A DNA stretch of 64,000 nt from Pagrus major (lineage: Eukaryota > Chordata > Actinopteri > Spariformes > Sparidae), in the NCBI RefSeq assembly GCF_040436345.1, contig NC_133232.1, forward strand, positions 4,265,001-4,329,000, read 5' to 3'. Positions within the stretch are counted from its first letter, which is position 1. Each line of letters begins with the position of its first letter. Positions 22,805 to 33,486 of this stretch are shown in pieces. The notes under the pieces were generated by a model. It saw only the letters and a list, made by a program, of their open reading frames with translations. It did no database searches and was not told where the DNA came from. Made by a program: the position numbers and the translations under genes.

Positions 22805-23031
22805 TTTCATGGACAATTACATTACGAGGGGTGTTTGGCTAAGAGGTTGGGGATTTTTTCCAGAATGTGAGCAACCACTGCTCCTGGGAAGTAAGAGTTT
22901 ATGGACGATCTTCTCTGAATGTTTCTCACAATTGAGTCCCTGATGACCAGGATGGCAGGAGGTGGGGCTGGCATGGGAATTTGAGCTTTTTGGAGTGGAA
23001 GCCGCAGCTGGAGGAGTACGGTGACAGTCAT
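22805..23031 (-). mobile_element. LINE-associated SGNH-like fragment
   Basis: The minus strand encodes PPPAILVIRDSIVRNIQRRS, close to the GDSIVRN start of the SGNH-hydrolase-like domain found in fish retroelement ORFs, then HILEKIPNLLAKHPS. It is truncated by the adjoining TA microsatellite. The exact element is not known. Confidence 0.5.
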
Positions 23032-23049
23032 TTTTTATTGACAAAAGCA

Positions 23050-23051
<2 letters not shown>

Positions 23052-23146
<95 letters not shown>

Positions 23147-23158
23147 TATATATATATA
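23052..23158. repeat. (TA)n microsatellite
   Basis: More than 100 bp of alternating TA with two interruptions near the right end. Confidence 0.97.
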
Positions 23159-23169
23159 AAAGCCATTAA

Positions 23170-24180
23170 TAAACATAAAGACAAGTTAAGAACAGAGCCA
23201 GAGGGAGTTTTCAAATAAATAAATTAAACATGGAGCACAAATGAAGTTTATGCAGTTCTCTTATTTTTTCAGAAATGGTTTTAATGTACTGCTTAGTTTC
23301 CTTTTTATAAAACTATAAAGACAGGTTTAGAGTGGCTAAATTTGGCTTTGTGGATATACGAAGAAGATGGTGGCTAGCAGGATAATAGCAATGTATGATT
23401 TTGAAAAGAACTTCCCTTTATTTCTAAAAAAAAATAATTGTATTGAACATTCCAAATATTTCCCCAATGTTTGACATTTCAGTGTTACACTGAGGCTGAT
23501 CATCCCTGAGTGGTGGGACATCATTATGTGATTGAAACACTTATTGAATGAAACATTTGGCTTGTGAACAATTTCCAGTCTTCAAACACACCATAATCAC
23601 ATTCTGGGTTATTACCTGATCATTTCACAACCAGAATATCACTGCAGCAATGCGCTGCTGATTGCACCATCTACCTCCATACACTGATCAGACCACACGC
23701 CCCAGCGCGAGCACTTCGCTCCACTACATCAGCTGGCTGGTGTCAATCTTGGTGTTGGTGTTCATGTTGTTGTTTGTTGTGTTCTGTCCGAGTGTTTGGA
23801 CAAGTTGTGATTTGATGCTTCGGCAACATTGTTGTTGAAACTTTCATGCCAATAAAGCCCCTTTGAATTTATGAATTTGAATTTAGTACCGCCATCGCTG
23901 AGAGCAAACAAAGGTCGCTCAGCGAAGTCGCGACTCTTCACTGTTCTGGATTAAATAGGAACCAAACCGCAAAACCAGACAGCAAAGCACTTGCAGTTGT
24001 TAAGAGTTTCTCGAGAGATCAGCCTTTGAAAAAAGAGATCATACAGCAAAACTGTTTTCTGTCTGCTTTAACTATATTTACACATGTAAAGAGGACAAGA
24101 TTGGTTTTAATCTAGGACACAGACACCAGTTAAAATAATGCAGTCATAAGGATAACTGCAATAGAAATAGCCTAATCCAT
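23170..24180. other. No gene seen
   Basis: Intergenic. Contains a GC-richer patch around 23690-23950 but no reading frame of note. Confidence 0.35.
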
Positions 24181-24189
24181 CCATAAATC

Positions 24190-24760
24190 CAAGTTAATTA
24201 CAGTCTAATTTCCATTTCCGGTCTAGGTCAAAAAATTAATCTTTCTGATTAATACAGCTCATTAATGAGGAAACATTGCATTACCTGCACAACCAGCAGC
24301 AGAAAATGTAAGTGTCTCTCCATTAAGAGGGCAGTGCGCAATTACGTATGAGGCACATCAGTTTAACTTTATTCAGATTTCTCGACAATTATAAGTTCTG
24401 TTAATGTTCTTTAAAAAATGGAGATAATGTTTGTGCATTTTTTGAAGAGTGCAGACAAATTACTGGAAAATCCCTTCAGCTATTAAAGCCGACTAACAGC
24501 TGATCCAGCTGTGATCATAAACGGACGTCGCTTCGGAGGAAAGGACATCTCATTCTCATTTCGTAAAACATATTTCCTTGTTTCCTCTCTCCTCCCATGT
24601 GTAGCGTTCTCACCACACTCATTAGAAGGGGCACCATCTCCATTTAATTAATTGATTCATTAATTAATTAGGAGGGAAATTAATCACATCAAATGAATCA
24701 ATCTTATATCTGAAAGCTGTGAATTCTGATTACATTGACCTCCATAAAGGAAAACAAAAA
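24190..24760. promoter_or_regulatory. Candidate conserved non-coding block rich in homeodomain-type motifs
   Basis: Dense TAAT/ATTA motifs (aaaaaattaatctttctgat, ctcattaatgagg) and a TTAATTAATTGATTCATTAATTAA near-palindrome at 24644-24669. Also CAGCTGATCCAGCTG, which holds two E-boxes, at about 24499-24513. No microsatellite or transposon structure explains it. Enhancer identity is inference only. Confidence 0.3.
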
Positions 24761-24832
24761 TACAATCACCTAATTCAAGATATTCATTGAAATATAAGGG
24801 ACATGGATGATGAATAAGGACCACTAAAAATA

Positions 24833-25370
24833 CACAGCTCAAAAAAAACTAATGGAACACTTACAGTAATCGTGACAGTATAACACCAAGTCAGTTAAAC
24901 TTCAGGGATATCAATCTGTCCATTTAGGAAGCACACGTCATTGTGAATAAAATTTCACCTGATTTGGTGCAAATAAAAGTGACAACAGGTGCAATGGAGA
25001 GACAAAAGCAAGACAACCCCTAAAAGGGAATGGTTTTACATGTGGTGGTCACAGACAATTGCTCTCTCCGTATCCTTCCTGACTGATTCTTCTCTAGTTT
25101 TGTGTTCTGCTAGTGTCCTTGTCACTACTGGTGTGAGGCAATACCTGCAACCCAGTCAGGTTGCACAGGTAGTCCAGTTCCTGCAGGATGGCACATCCAT
25201 GATAAAGTTGGATCAGCCTGTGATTTCAATTTTTTTACTTAGTTGGTTTGATTTTGAATCCAGCCCTCTACCGGTTGATGATTTTGGTTTCCACTGACCG
25301 TTGTTAAATCATTTTGTTTTCAAGAAAGTATACAATGTATCAGTAAAGATTTTCAACTTGAATGATTTGT
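24833..25370. mobile_element. Internally deleted Tc1/mariner-like element
   Basis: Starts after TA with cacagctcaaaaaaaactaa then tggaacactt, and contains agtataacaccaagtcagtt, tatcaatctgtccattta and gttgcacaggtagtccagtt, all typical of a common fish Tc1/mariner family. The 3' portion (gaatccagccctctaccggt) is also present but the transposase core is missing. Confidence 0.75.
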
Positions 25371-25399
25371 GCATCAAGTTGAACTTGAACGATCAATTT

Positions 25400-26365
25400 T
25401 GGTGATTATAGAAAGTTGTGTGAATCAAATGTTCTTTGTAGCATGGTCTCTAAACTTCTTCTGAGTGATTCTGATTGATAACAGCTGATGACTTTTCTGG
25501 GCCCATAGGGCTTGTTTGACACACCCATTAGACTCAGCCACAAACACTACAATGGGAAAGTCTAAGGAGCTCAGCATTGATCTGAAAGAGCACACTATTG
25601 ATATGAACAAGTCAGGAAAGTCACTTTGAGCCATTTCAAAGCAGTTACGGGTCCCAAGATCAACTGTACAAACAACTGTTTGTAAGTATAAAGTGCATGG
25701 CACAGTTGTGTCACTGCCATGATCAGGAAGAAAACGCTGCAGTGAATTAGAAGCTGCTGGAAGACAGGTGTCAGTGTCCAAAGGCAAGCATGTTTTGCAT
25801 CACCATGGGCTGAAAGGCTGCCATGCAAGAAAGAAGCCCTTGCTCCAGCACCCCAAAGTTTGATGAAAGTTTGCTGCTGATCACATGGACAACGAAAAAA
25901 CCTTATGGAGAAAAACTATGTGGTAAGATGAAACAAAAATTGAGTTGAAAATTTAAGATTGGGTCTTGGGTGCAGTTCCAACAGGACAATGGGAAAAAAA
26001 AGGAATGGCTAAATCAGGCTAGAATTGAGGTTTTGGAATGGCCTTCCCAAAGTCCTGACTTGAACCCCATCGAGAGCATGTGGACAGAGCTGAAAAAACA
26101 AATCCCTGCTAGGAAGCTAACAAATTTAGTTGAACTTCAGCGCTTCTCTCAAGAGGAGTGGTTAAAAATTCAGCCAGAGGACTACCAGAAGCTTGTGGAT
26201 AGCTATCAAAAGCACCTAAATGAGGTGAAAATGGCCAAGAGACATTTAATCAAACAGTACAATTACTCTATGTTTATTTTTGACACAGCAGATTTGGTCA
26301 CATTATCAGGAGAACTATAATAAACTCATTATTGAACCAAACTTGATGAATCTTTGTTTTTTGTG
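25400..26365 (+). mobile_element. Tc1-like transposon, degraded but long copy
   Basis: The N-terminal part (GKSKELSIDLKEHTIDMNKS, VPRSTVQTTVCKYKVHGTVV) and C-terminal part ([40 protein letters not shown]) of a Tc1 transposase are readable on the plus strand. They are separated by stops, frameshifts and a deletion. Same family as the copies at 2.6, 37.1 and 57.7 kb. Terminal repeats are eroded. Confidence 0.88.
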
Positions 26366-26487
26366 AAAATGGTCTCATGTATTGTATCGTCCTGTCATTC
26401 ACTCTGTGTGCGATATATGTAGGCCTATGTATATATATATATATCATACATACATCATGTATGTGTGTATATATATACACATATATA

Positions 26488-26504
26488 CCAAAAGAGCAAT
26501 ATAT

Positions 26505-26535
<31 letters not shown>

Positions 26536-26555
26536 TATATATATTGCTCTTTTGG
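26488..26555. repeat. 68-bp AT-cored palindrome
   Basis: CCAAAAGAGCAATATATATA at the left is matched by TATATATATTGCTCTTTTGG at the right, giving arms of about 28 bp. It could extrude as a hairpin. The right arm runs into the Rex3 fragment, so the left arm looks like a snap-back copy of its end. Confidence 0.85.
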
Positions 26556-27065
26556 TCACTACCCACAGCTCGTGGCCATAGGTGAGGGTCAGAACGTAGA
26601 TAGACTGGTAAATCAAGAGCTTCGCCTTCTGGCTCAGCTCCCTCTTCACCATGTTGGTCCGGAGCACCCACAGTACTGCAGATGCCGCACAAAACCTCCT
26701 GTCCATCTCCTGCTCCATTTTCCCATCATACTTGAACTCCTTCGCTTGGGGCAAGAGCTCTTGGGGCAATCCACCATTTCCGGCAGAGAAACATTGCCTC
26801 AGACTTAGAGGTGCTGACCCTCATCCCGACCGCTTCACACTCCGCTGCAAACCGCCCCGCTGCTTGCTGGAGGTCACGGGCCAAAGAAACCAACAAAACC
26901 ATGTCATCTGCAAAGAGCAGCTACGCAATTTTGAGGTTCCCAAACTGGACACTTCCCTCCCCACGGCTGCGCCTCCAGATCCTGTCCATGAAAATCACAA
27001 ACAGGATCAGAGACAAGGGACAACCCTGGCGAAGTCTAACACCCACTGGGAACAGGCTTGACTTG
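26556..27065 (-). mobile_element. Rex3 (RTE-clade) LINE fragment
   Basis: The minus strand gives ARDLQQAAGRFAAECEAVGM, RVSTSKSEAMFLC, VKRELSQKAKLLIYQSIYVL and TLTYGHELWVVTK, diagnostic of the fish Rex3 reverse transcriptase C-terminal half. Frameshifts are present. It is truncated at both ends. Confidence 0.88.
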
Positions 27066-27260
27066 TATGTTCAATTGAAGAGGAAAAAACTTCCACAGGA
27101 CTCCGATGTAGAAAAGGATAAAACAAATATATTTCTTCCTTGGGTTTGCTGTATCTTCTTACAAGAGTATTCAAAGTCAAGTTTTCCTAATCAGCAAACT
27201 ATACTACAGTAAGAAAAACATGTTGCTCCGTCCTTGATTGAGCCTCAACTGTCTGAAGTC
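27066..27260. other. Flank between Rex3 and Gypsy
   Basis: No feature seen apart from the 5-bp target duplication ACTTC at 27261-27265. Confidence 0.4.
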
Positions 27261-27265
27261 ACTTC

Positions 27266-27460
27266 TGTTGTGTGTTGGAATGAAGATGAGATGCTTTGGG
27301 AGTGGCGTTACATTTCCTTTACTGAACAAACCGCAGGTTAAACATCACTGTCCACATGCAGGTAACTAAGTGACCCCGATGCCTGTGACCCGGAAGCTCT
27401 ATAAGCCTGCTCCATGGCAACCCCAGCGTATCCAGTGGCCACTGATTACATTACACCACA
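27266..27460 (-). repeat. Gypsy 3' LTR
   Basis: 195 bp. Plus strand starts TGTTGTGTGTTGGAATGAAG and ends ACATTACACCACA. Similar to 31615-31792 but slightly longer, with a 15-bp stretch (cgatgcctgtgac region) missing from its partner. Confidence 0.93.
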
Positions 27461-27543
27461 TCCCCCTTACTTTAAATTGAAGTGACCCTTAACTTAAGCT
27501 TACATTCAACACAGTTAACGTAATAAACTTTCCCAACTTCTAT

Positions 27544-27737
27544 TTCTTTTTAGCTGACTTTGTTCTAACAAATCATATTACTTTACATAACAGCAAATTC
27601 AGATTTCTTACAAAGTGTCGCAACATAACTATTAAGGCTTCTTTTTAGCTGCCTTTGTTATAACAAATCATATTACTTTACATACCAGCAAATTCATATT
27701 TCTTACAAAAATCTTGCAACATACTGTAACTATTAAG
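27544..27737. repeat. Two tandem 95-bp units inside the Gypsy 3' non-coding region
   Basis: ttctttttagctgactttgt at 27544 recurs with small changes at 27639. The following aacaaatcatattactttac is shared too. Period about 95 bp. Confidence 0.8.
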
Positions 27738-27799
27738 ACTTCAAACTAAACATAACTTTAAGTCTATATTTACGCATACATAAACCATATACAGTCTTT

Positions 27800-28814
27800 T
27801 TATTTTAGTTTCACAGGTCTCTGCGGTTTTACCCCTTCTCTGCCTGACCTCGTTCTCACGATGCCGGGCGTGTTTTGCAGTTTGGCCACAAAGGTAGGAG
27901 CCTCTGAAACTGTCTCTATAGATACGTCCACCTCAGGCGGGCATGACTGCTGAGTCTCACTCTTATACCCTGGCAATGGTATTGGTACAAGATGACTGCG
28001 ATTCCTCCTCAGTGTCCCAAGTGGCCCGCTGACCAGGTAGGAATGCGGGGTAGGGTGGACAGATGTCACTGTACCTTGTGCCTTTGCATCAGAGATCCAA
28101 ACAGAATCCCCTGGCGACCCCTGTGTCTCCTATTGAAACTTTGTGCCATCTCCCATCTCCTCACCCCCTCCTCCTGACAGAGTCGATGCAGGTCTGGGAG
28201 AGCTGGCAGCAAAGTCTCTGGAAGTGTTGGCAGCGTGGTGCAAAGGCGACGTCCCATGAGTAGCTGGGCCGGGCTGTAGCCATTACTCAAGGGTGTGGCT
28301 CTGTAGGCTAACAAAGCACGATAGGGGTCTGTGGCCTTTTTCAGCAGGCTTTAACTGTTGAACAGCACGTTCCGCCTCGCCATTACTCTGAGGGTATTTA
28401 GGGCTGCTGGTCACATGTTCAAAGCCATAATTGTCTGCAAACTCCTGCATGTTGTGTCCAGAACTGCGGCCCAATGTCACTAAGAAGTGTCTCTGGGATG
28501 CCATGACATGCAAATACCGACTTCAGATGAACAATGACGTCTGTGGACCGCGTTGGACTGAGCTGCGCTATCTCTATGTACCTAGAGAAGTAGTCAACCA
28601 CTAGCAGATAGGTGCTGTTTCTCAGGGTGAATAGGTCGGCACCTAATTTTTGCCAGGGCCTCTGTGGAAGCTTGGTCAGCATCAGGGGCTTCTTTGTAAG
28701 CACTCTTTCTTTGATGCACTCTCTGCACCTTAAGACTAGCTCACTTACCTGATTACTTAGTCCAGGCCACCACACTGTCTGACTGGCTCGCTCCCTGCAC
28801 TTGGTGGCCTTCAT
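27800..28814 (-). pseudogene. Gypsy integrase (frameshifted)
   Basis: Three consecutive frames. 28814-28419 covers the zinc-binding end and the first catalytic Asp (QKLGADLFTLRNSTYLLVVD) and second Asp (LLSDIGPQF). 28513-28283 covers the catalytic Glu (YPQSNGEAERAVQQLK). 28314-28066 plus 28069-27800 cover the C-terminal domain ending near GIVRTRSGR. The DDE residues survive but frameshifts separate them. Confidence 0.85.
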
Positions 28815-29337
28815 GAAACTTCTCTAAGACGTTATTTCTCATGTTTACAGGTATAACTAACCTAGTTCCTCGCAGCATGTATACCTCCATCATACACACT
28901 CAAAACAGTTCTTTCCGGCCAGTAGTGTTTGACCGCTCCTTGTAGCTGGTTTCGGTCCGGCCAGCCCTCCTTACAGTACTTCATGACTTGAGAGCAAAAA
29001 CTGTCAGCGCACAGTTGCCCTCAGAGCTCAGCAAGATACCTCACTTGTGGGAAGACTATCCAACACAGAGTCAACATAGATATTAGTGTCCTACATCAGG
29101 TCTGTGTCAGCACGTATGGCACCATCTGTGAGTGGCAAGTGAGATAGCATGTCAGCTGTCGTGAGGCTTTTACCTGGGGTGTGCATTATCGTGTAGGAGT
29201 ACCTCATCAGGCGCATTCTGAATCTCTGTATTCGCGGTGGCAGTGAGTCCAGAGCCCGCCCCCCCAGCAGACTCACGAGAGGCTTGTGGTCAGTTTCCAG
29301 CTCATAATGTAATCCCAGGATGAAGTCATTGAACCTT

Positions 29338-30252
29338 TCACAGGCTCAAGTAAGCACTGGGCGCCTCCTTTTCCAGCTGAGCATAGCGCTGCTCTGTGTC
29401 TGTCAGTGATCTGGAAGCATAAGCGACTGGTGACCACACCTCTCCATCCTTCTGTAGCAGCACTGCCCCTAGCCCATATGATAGGGCATCAGTAGATATT
29501 TTCTGTGGCTTGTTAGGATCATATAGCTGAAGTACTGGGGTGGAGGAGAGCTCACTCTTTAGGCTGCAAAATGCCTTCTGTTGCTCATGCCCCCAGCACC
29601 ACTGATTCTTTTTGAAAAGCAAGTCTCTTAGTGGCTTATCCTTTTCCGACAGATTTGGTATGAATTTACCCAGCTGGTTCACCATCCCAAGGAAGCTCCT
29701 GAGCTCACTCACATTTCTTGGTTCTTTCATATCCTGCACAGCTCTGGTTTTGTCTGGATCTGGCCTCATGCCATCCGCTGAGACAATGTAGCCAAGGAAT
29801 TTTATCTCTCTCTTTCCAAACTCACACTTTGACATATTTAGTGTGACTCCAGCCTTTTCTGCTCGCTCCAGTACAGCATGAACTCTAATGTCATGCTGCT
29901 CCTTTGTGGTCCCCCAGATGATGAAAGTGGTGAGGGGAGCAGAATCCTTGGACAGGGGTATTTACCAAAAGCCCATATTTGCATCCAACTTAGTGAAATA
30001 CTGTGCACTTGTGAGCATTCCTAGGGTTTGGTCTACGGAGGGGAGGATGTACCTTTCCCGACACAATGACTCATTTAGTGGTGTCATGTCCACGCAAATG
30101 CAGGCCTTATCTGTGTCCTTTTTAGGGGCAACCACCATGCCACAGCACCAGTCTGTTGGTTTTTCCACATGGCTGATGACCCCTAATCTCTCCATCCTCT
30201 CCAACTCTTTCTTTACTTTGTCCATGAGAGGCAATGGGACCCGTCGTGGCAC
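29338..30252 (-). pseudogene. pol: Gypsy reverse transcriptase/RNase H with deleted catalytic box
   Basis: The RT starts at VKKELERMERLGVISHVEKP, continues to QYFTKLDANMGFW, hits a stop, then jumps from a PLTTFI-like stretch directly to IWGTTKEQHD. About 45 residues normally lying between, including the YxDD metal-binding box, are absent. RNase H follows at 29835-29338 (FLGYIVSADGMRPDPDKTRA, ISTDALSYGLGAVLLQKDGE). Confidence 0.85.
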
Positions 30253-30374
30253 TTTAAGAGAAAAGGGCTTGGCATTGGGCTTGAGCTTAATGGTGTATGG
30301 CTTCTAAACGAGCCCCAGTCCATCATAGTTTGGGATATGTCTGTTTGATTGTCTCTTGGTCTATGGTGTCAACT

Positions 30375-30641
30375 CTAGCTATTAACTTGGGTCTCACCTA
30401 AGCTGGTCTGCTGGGTAGTGCCCGCACGTAGATTTCTCACAACATAGATTTTCTCTGCGGTGCTCCTCTCTCCATATGATAGAGTCTCTGTAGCTGACCC
30501 CAAAACCAGTAGTTCAACCCCACCAGGACTGTAGAGTGGTTTTTGAGCTTTTTCAAGTACTTCACCTCGGTGTCTTATTCTTTTGAACATCTGTTCAGGA
30601 ATGACAGTAAAATCAGCTCCAGAGTCTAGTTTGAATGTCAC
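30375..30641 (-). pseudogene. Gypsy aspartic protease region
   Basis: Contains the retropepsin active-site motif in FKLDSGADFTVIPEQMF. It follows gag directly on the minus strand. The frame ends in a stop before the reverse transcriptase. Confidence 0.8.
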
Positions 30642-30668
30642 TTTACTGCCCCTTATGTTAATGTAAGC

Positions 30669-31548
30669 TCACCATGGTTCCTCCCCGGTATCCAATTCTC
30701 CCAGAAAAAGTCCACCGATGTCCTCAGCAACTTCATCTACTGTGCTGTTTGACCAGCAGACTCTCCCATAATGTCCACATTTACCACAGTTATGGCATCC
30801 TGCACTCTTAGCAGGGCACTGAGACACTGAGTGTGCTTTGTTTCCCACTCTATTTTGCATTGTCTTCTTAAATCTCTGTTGTCCCTGTGTCTGTTCCTTG
30901 GCTTTATATCTGTGCTGCTTTCCCCTTTTAACATGCACAACATCCATAGCAGCCGTGGCAGCACTCATCTCCCCTCTCAAATCAGTCTGTTTTCGTTTAA
31001 TTTCCTCTGATTGTCTAGCCATTATAACGGCTTTAGTGAGAGTGAGGTCTTTGTTAAGCTGCATCCTCTCTGACAGTGACAAATCTTTAAGACCCATTAG
31101 TCTGTCTCTCAAAAGTTCATCATGCAGTTCTCCATACTCACAGTTCCCTGCCAGTGCATATTGTGCTGTGATGAAGGAATCCACTGTCTCTGTAGACTGC
31201 TGCACTCTTTTGTTGAACTTAGCCCGCTCATAGATCACATTTTTCTTAGGAATTAAATGTGTTGAATCCTCTTCTTACTGCATCATATTGCTGGCGCTGC
31301 TCGCTCGTTAGCTCAAACCCCCGTAGCACATTGTCAGCCTTGTCCCCCATGCAGTAGACGAGTGTGTTCACTTGATTAGCAGCAGAGGAGTTGTTCAGGT
31401 TACTTGCCAGTCTGAGGCGCTCGAAACACCTTATCCACCTCTCCCACTCCTGTGGTTTTGCAAAGTCGAAAGGCTCTGGGGGTTTGATGTTGAAAGTTGC
31501 CGCCGGAGGTGTCGCAATCGCCGGGTGGGATCCCTCCGCAGGTGCCAC
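30669..31548 (-). pseudogene. gag: Gypsy gag (frameshifted)
   Basis: Two frames: 31548-31246 (capsid start, FDFAKPQEWERWIRCFERLR) and 31238-30669 (VIYERAKFNKRVQQSTETVD), separated by a frameshift at about 31240-31255. A zinc knuckle CHNCGKCGHYGRVC is near the end. Normally forms the capsid that packages the element RNA. Confidence 0.88.
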
Positions 31549-31614
31549 TGCCTCACCCTCCGTGTAGCCGCGTAAGTCGCTAGCGGTGCCGACTTTCTTC
31601 TCCTCTGTCGCTTC

Positions 31615-31792
31615 TGTTGTGTTGGAATAAAGACGGGATGCTTTGCGATTGACTTTACGTTTCCTTTACTGAACAACCAGCAGCTTAAACATGACTGTCC
31701 ACATGCAGGTAACTAAGTGACCCGGAAGCTCTATAAGCCCGCTCCATGGCAACCCCAGTGTATCCGGTGGCAACGGATTACATTACACCACA
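31615..31792 (-). repeat. Gypsy 5' LTR
   Basis: 178 bp. Plus strand starts TGTTGTGTTGGAATAAAGAC and ends CATTACACCACA. Flanked on the right by target duplication ACTTC. Confidence 0.93.
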
Positions 31793-31924
31793 ACTTCAAA
31801 GCACAAAAGAATTCTCTTTTTCTTAAAGCAACAGTAACCTACATCAGTGTTACAACATAAAGCTTTCTTAGTGGTCTCTTTTACAGAATATCATTCTTAC
31901 ATCAATGTGAATTTAATCAATAAA

Positions 31925-32515
31925 TATTAGCTGACTTTTAAAAAATACCTCTGACTTAATTTTCTCTGTTTACATGAACTATCAAACAAAAATACCCATT
32001 TTGCTTGCTTATTAAGCCAAACATGTACAAACTTAACTTGGCTCCCACAGTCAAGTTTACTGAATGATGTTCCTGCTGCTAAAGTAGCAAACAAATCTTC
32101 AGGAGTAGTAGTGTCTGCTCTTCGATACACTGGTTGACGCCGAACCTATAGTCACCACATATCCTGATTGTTTTATCAACTAAGGTACGGTGACTATGGG
32201 AGCTGCCCACGCACTTTTCTCAATCTTTGCTTTCTCCAACCTATCCAGCTCTTTCTCTACTGCTTCCTTGAATGCATAAGGAACTGGGTGCGCTTTGCAG
32301 AAGACTGTGTGTAAGGGTTTTTGGGGAGTTTGATGCTTGTGAGTGAGTGCATGTTCTGCATCCACAGCAAACCACCAATTGCAATCATACTTGATCCATT
32401 TATCAAACAAAGCATTCATATTCATATTCATATTCATTTTCATATCACACTTTATATTGCAGAAAAACAAAAATATCACAACGCCAGTTTTTTTTAGTAT
32501 CTTGCTGAAGACCAT
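31925..32515 (-). mobile_element. Second Gypsy-type RT fragment (different family)
   Basis: The minus strand gives AHPVPYAFKEAVEKELDRLE and KSAWAAPIVTVP (32290-32180), then PEDLFATLAAGTSFSKLD (about 32105-32045). These belong to the N-terminal half of a Gypsy reverse transcriptase distinct from the complete element next door. Broken by stops and deletions. Confidence 0.8.
32404..32445. repeat. Short TTCATA hexamer run
   Basis: attcatattcatattcatat followed by tcattttcat, about six imperfect units. Confidence 0.85.
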
Positions 32516-32519
32516 GTAT

Positions 32520-32940
32520 GGAAATGAGGCAAGAGATGCCCTGGATCCAAAGCCAATATGAGTAAGTTTGTAGTTATTATGAGTAAGAATCTGTCTGACA
32601 TATAACTAGAAATAGTTTTGTTTCGTTGTTGTGAAGGATGTGATGTTCCCTATCATCACTATCAACTATTCAAGTGTTTATATTTCTATTGCCAGCCGTA
32701 GATTCTGTTTCATAAGAATAAAATTATTTTGAAAACTCTGTCCAATGATCTTTCCTTTAATCATTCCGCACTGCTATCACAGCAATAATACAGATGTAGA
32801 CATGCAATAGCAAGTTAAAAGCCTGGTGTCATATACATAACTGAGAAATTGTCTTTCTCTAGGAACTCTTTTTGTATGTTTATGCACAACAGTGCTTCAG
32901 ACTAAGCAAGAGCTTATAAGGGAGGAGGCAATCAGTTGGT
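32520..32940. other. No gene seen
   Basis: AT-rich intergenic DNA. Confidence 0.35.
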
Positions 32941-32951
32941 TTACTGTTTAT

Positions 32952-33205
32952 AATAAAGTGGCAGTCACCAGATCTCAACCCTATTGAGCCATTGTGGGAG
33001 CAGCTGTCGGTAAGAAGATGCATCAAGCTGTCCACCCAGTGGGAGGTGCTTCAGGAGGCATAGAGTGAAATTTCTTCAGGTTACCTCACAGCTAGAATGC
33101 CAAAAAATCTCCAAGGCTGTTAACTGCTGCAAATGGAGGATTCTTTGATGAAAGCAAAGTTTGAAGGATTTCCAGTAGACATCATTATTCCTAACATTGT
33201 CACTG
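32952..33205 (+). mobile_element. Tc1/mariner transposase C-terminal fragment
   Basis: Plus strand reads SPDLNPIEPLWEQL, the last catalytic motif of Tc1/mariner transposases, then QWEVLQEA and LTARMPKNLQGC. A different family from the four longer Tc1 copies. Confidence 0.75.
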
Positions 33206-33360
33206 TCTGACAATATGCTCTATTCTTTTGGCAACTCAGTTCATGAGTTTCATGGGAAACATGAAGATGTTTTGGTAGACCCCACGTCCTATGTAACCTC
33301 TATATTTCCTTAATAACTAACACAGAGAACGAACCCTGCCCTTTATGCAACATTCGCAGT

Positions 33361-33486
<126 letters not shown>

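Larger units (their letters stand above)
27266..31792 (-). mobile_element. Ty3/Gypsy LTR retrotransposon, both LTRs present, minus orientation
   Basis: A 4527-bp element with TG...CA long terminal repeats (27266-27460 and 31615-31792) and a perfect 5-bp target duplication ACTTC (27261-27265, 31793-31797). On the minus strand the order is gag, protease, reverse transcriptase, RNase H, integrase, which defines Gypsy. A polypurine tract (AAGTAAGGGGGA) abuts the 3' LTR. The coding region carries frameshifts, and the reverse transcriptase has lost its catalytic box. No env. The LTRs differ by several substitutions and small indels, so the insertion is not very recent. Confidence 0.95.

Noticed and set aside
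22817-23176. Open frame rich in IY residues
   Set aside because: Caused by the (TA)n microsatellite joined to a retroelement scrap.
29888-30307. 139-codon plus-strand frame
   Set aside because: Antisense shadow of the Gypsy reverse transcriptase.
30838-31233. 131-codon plus-strand frame
   Set aside because: Antisense shadow of the Gypsy gag frame.
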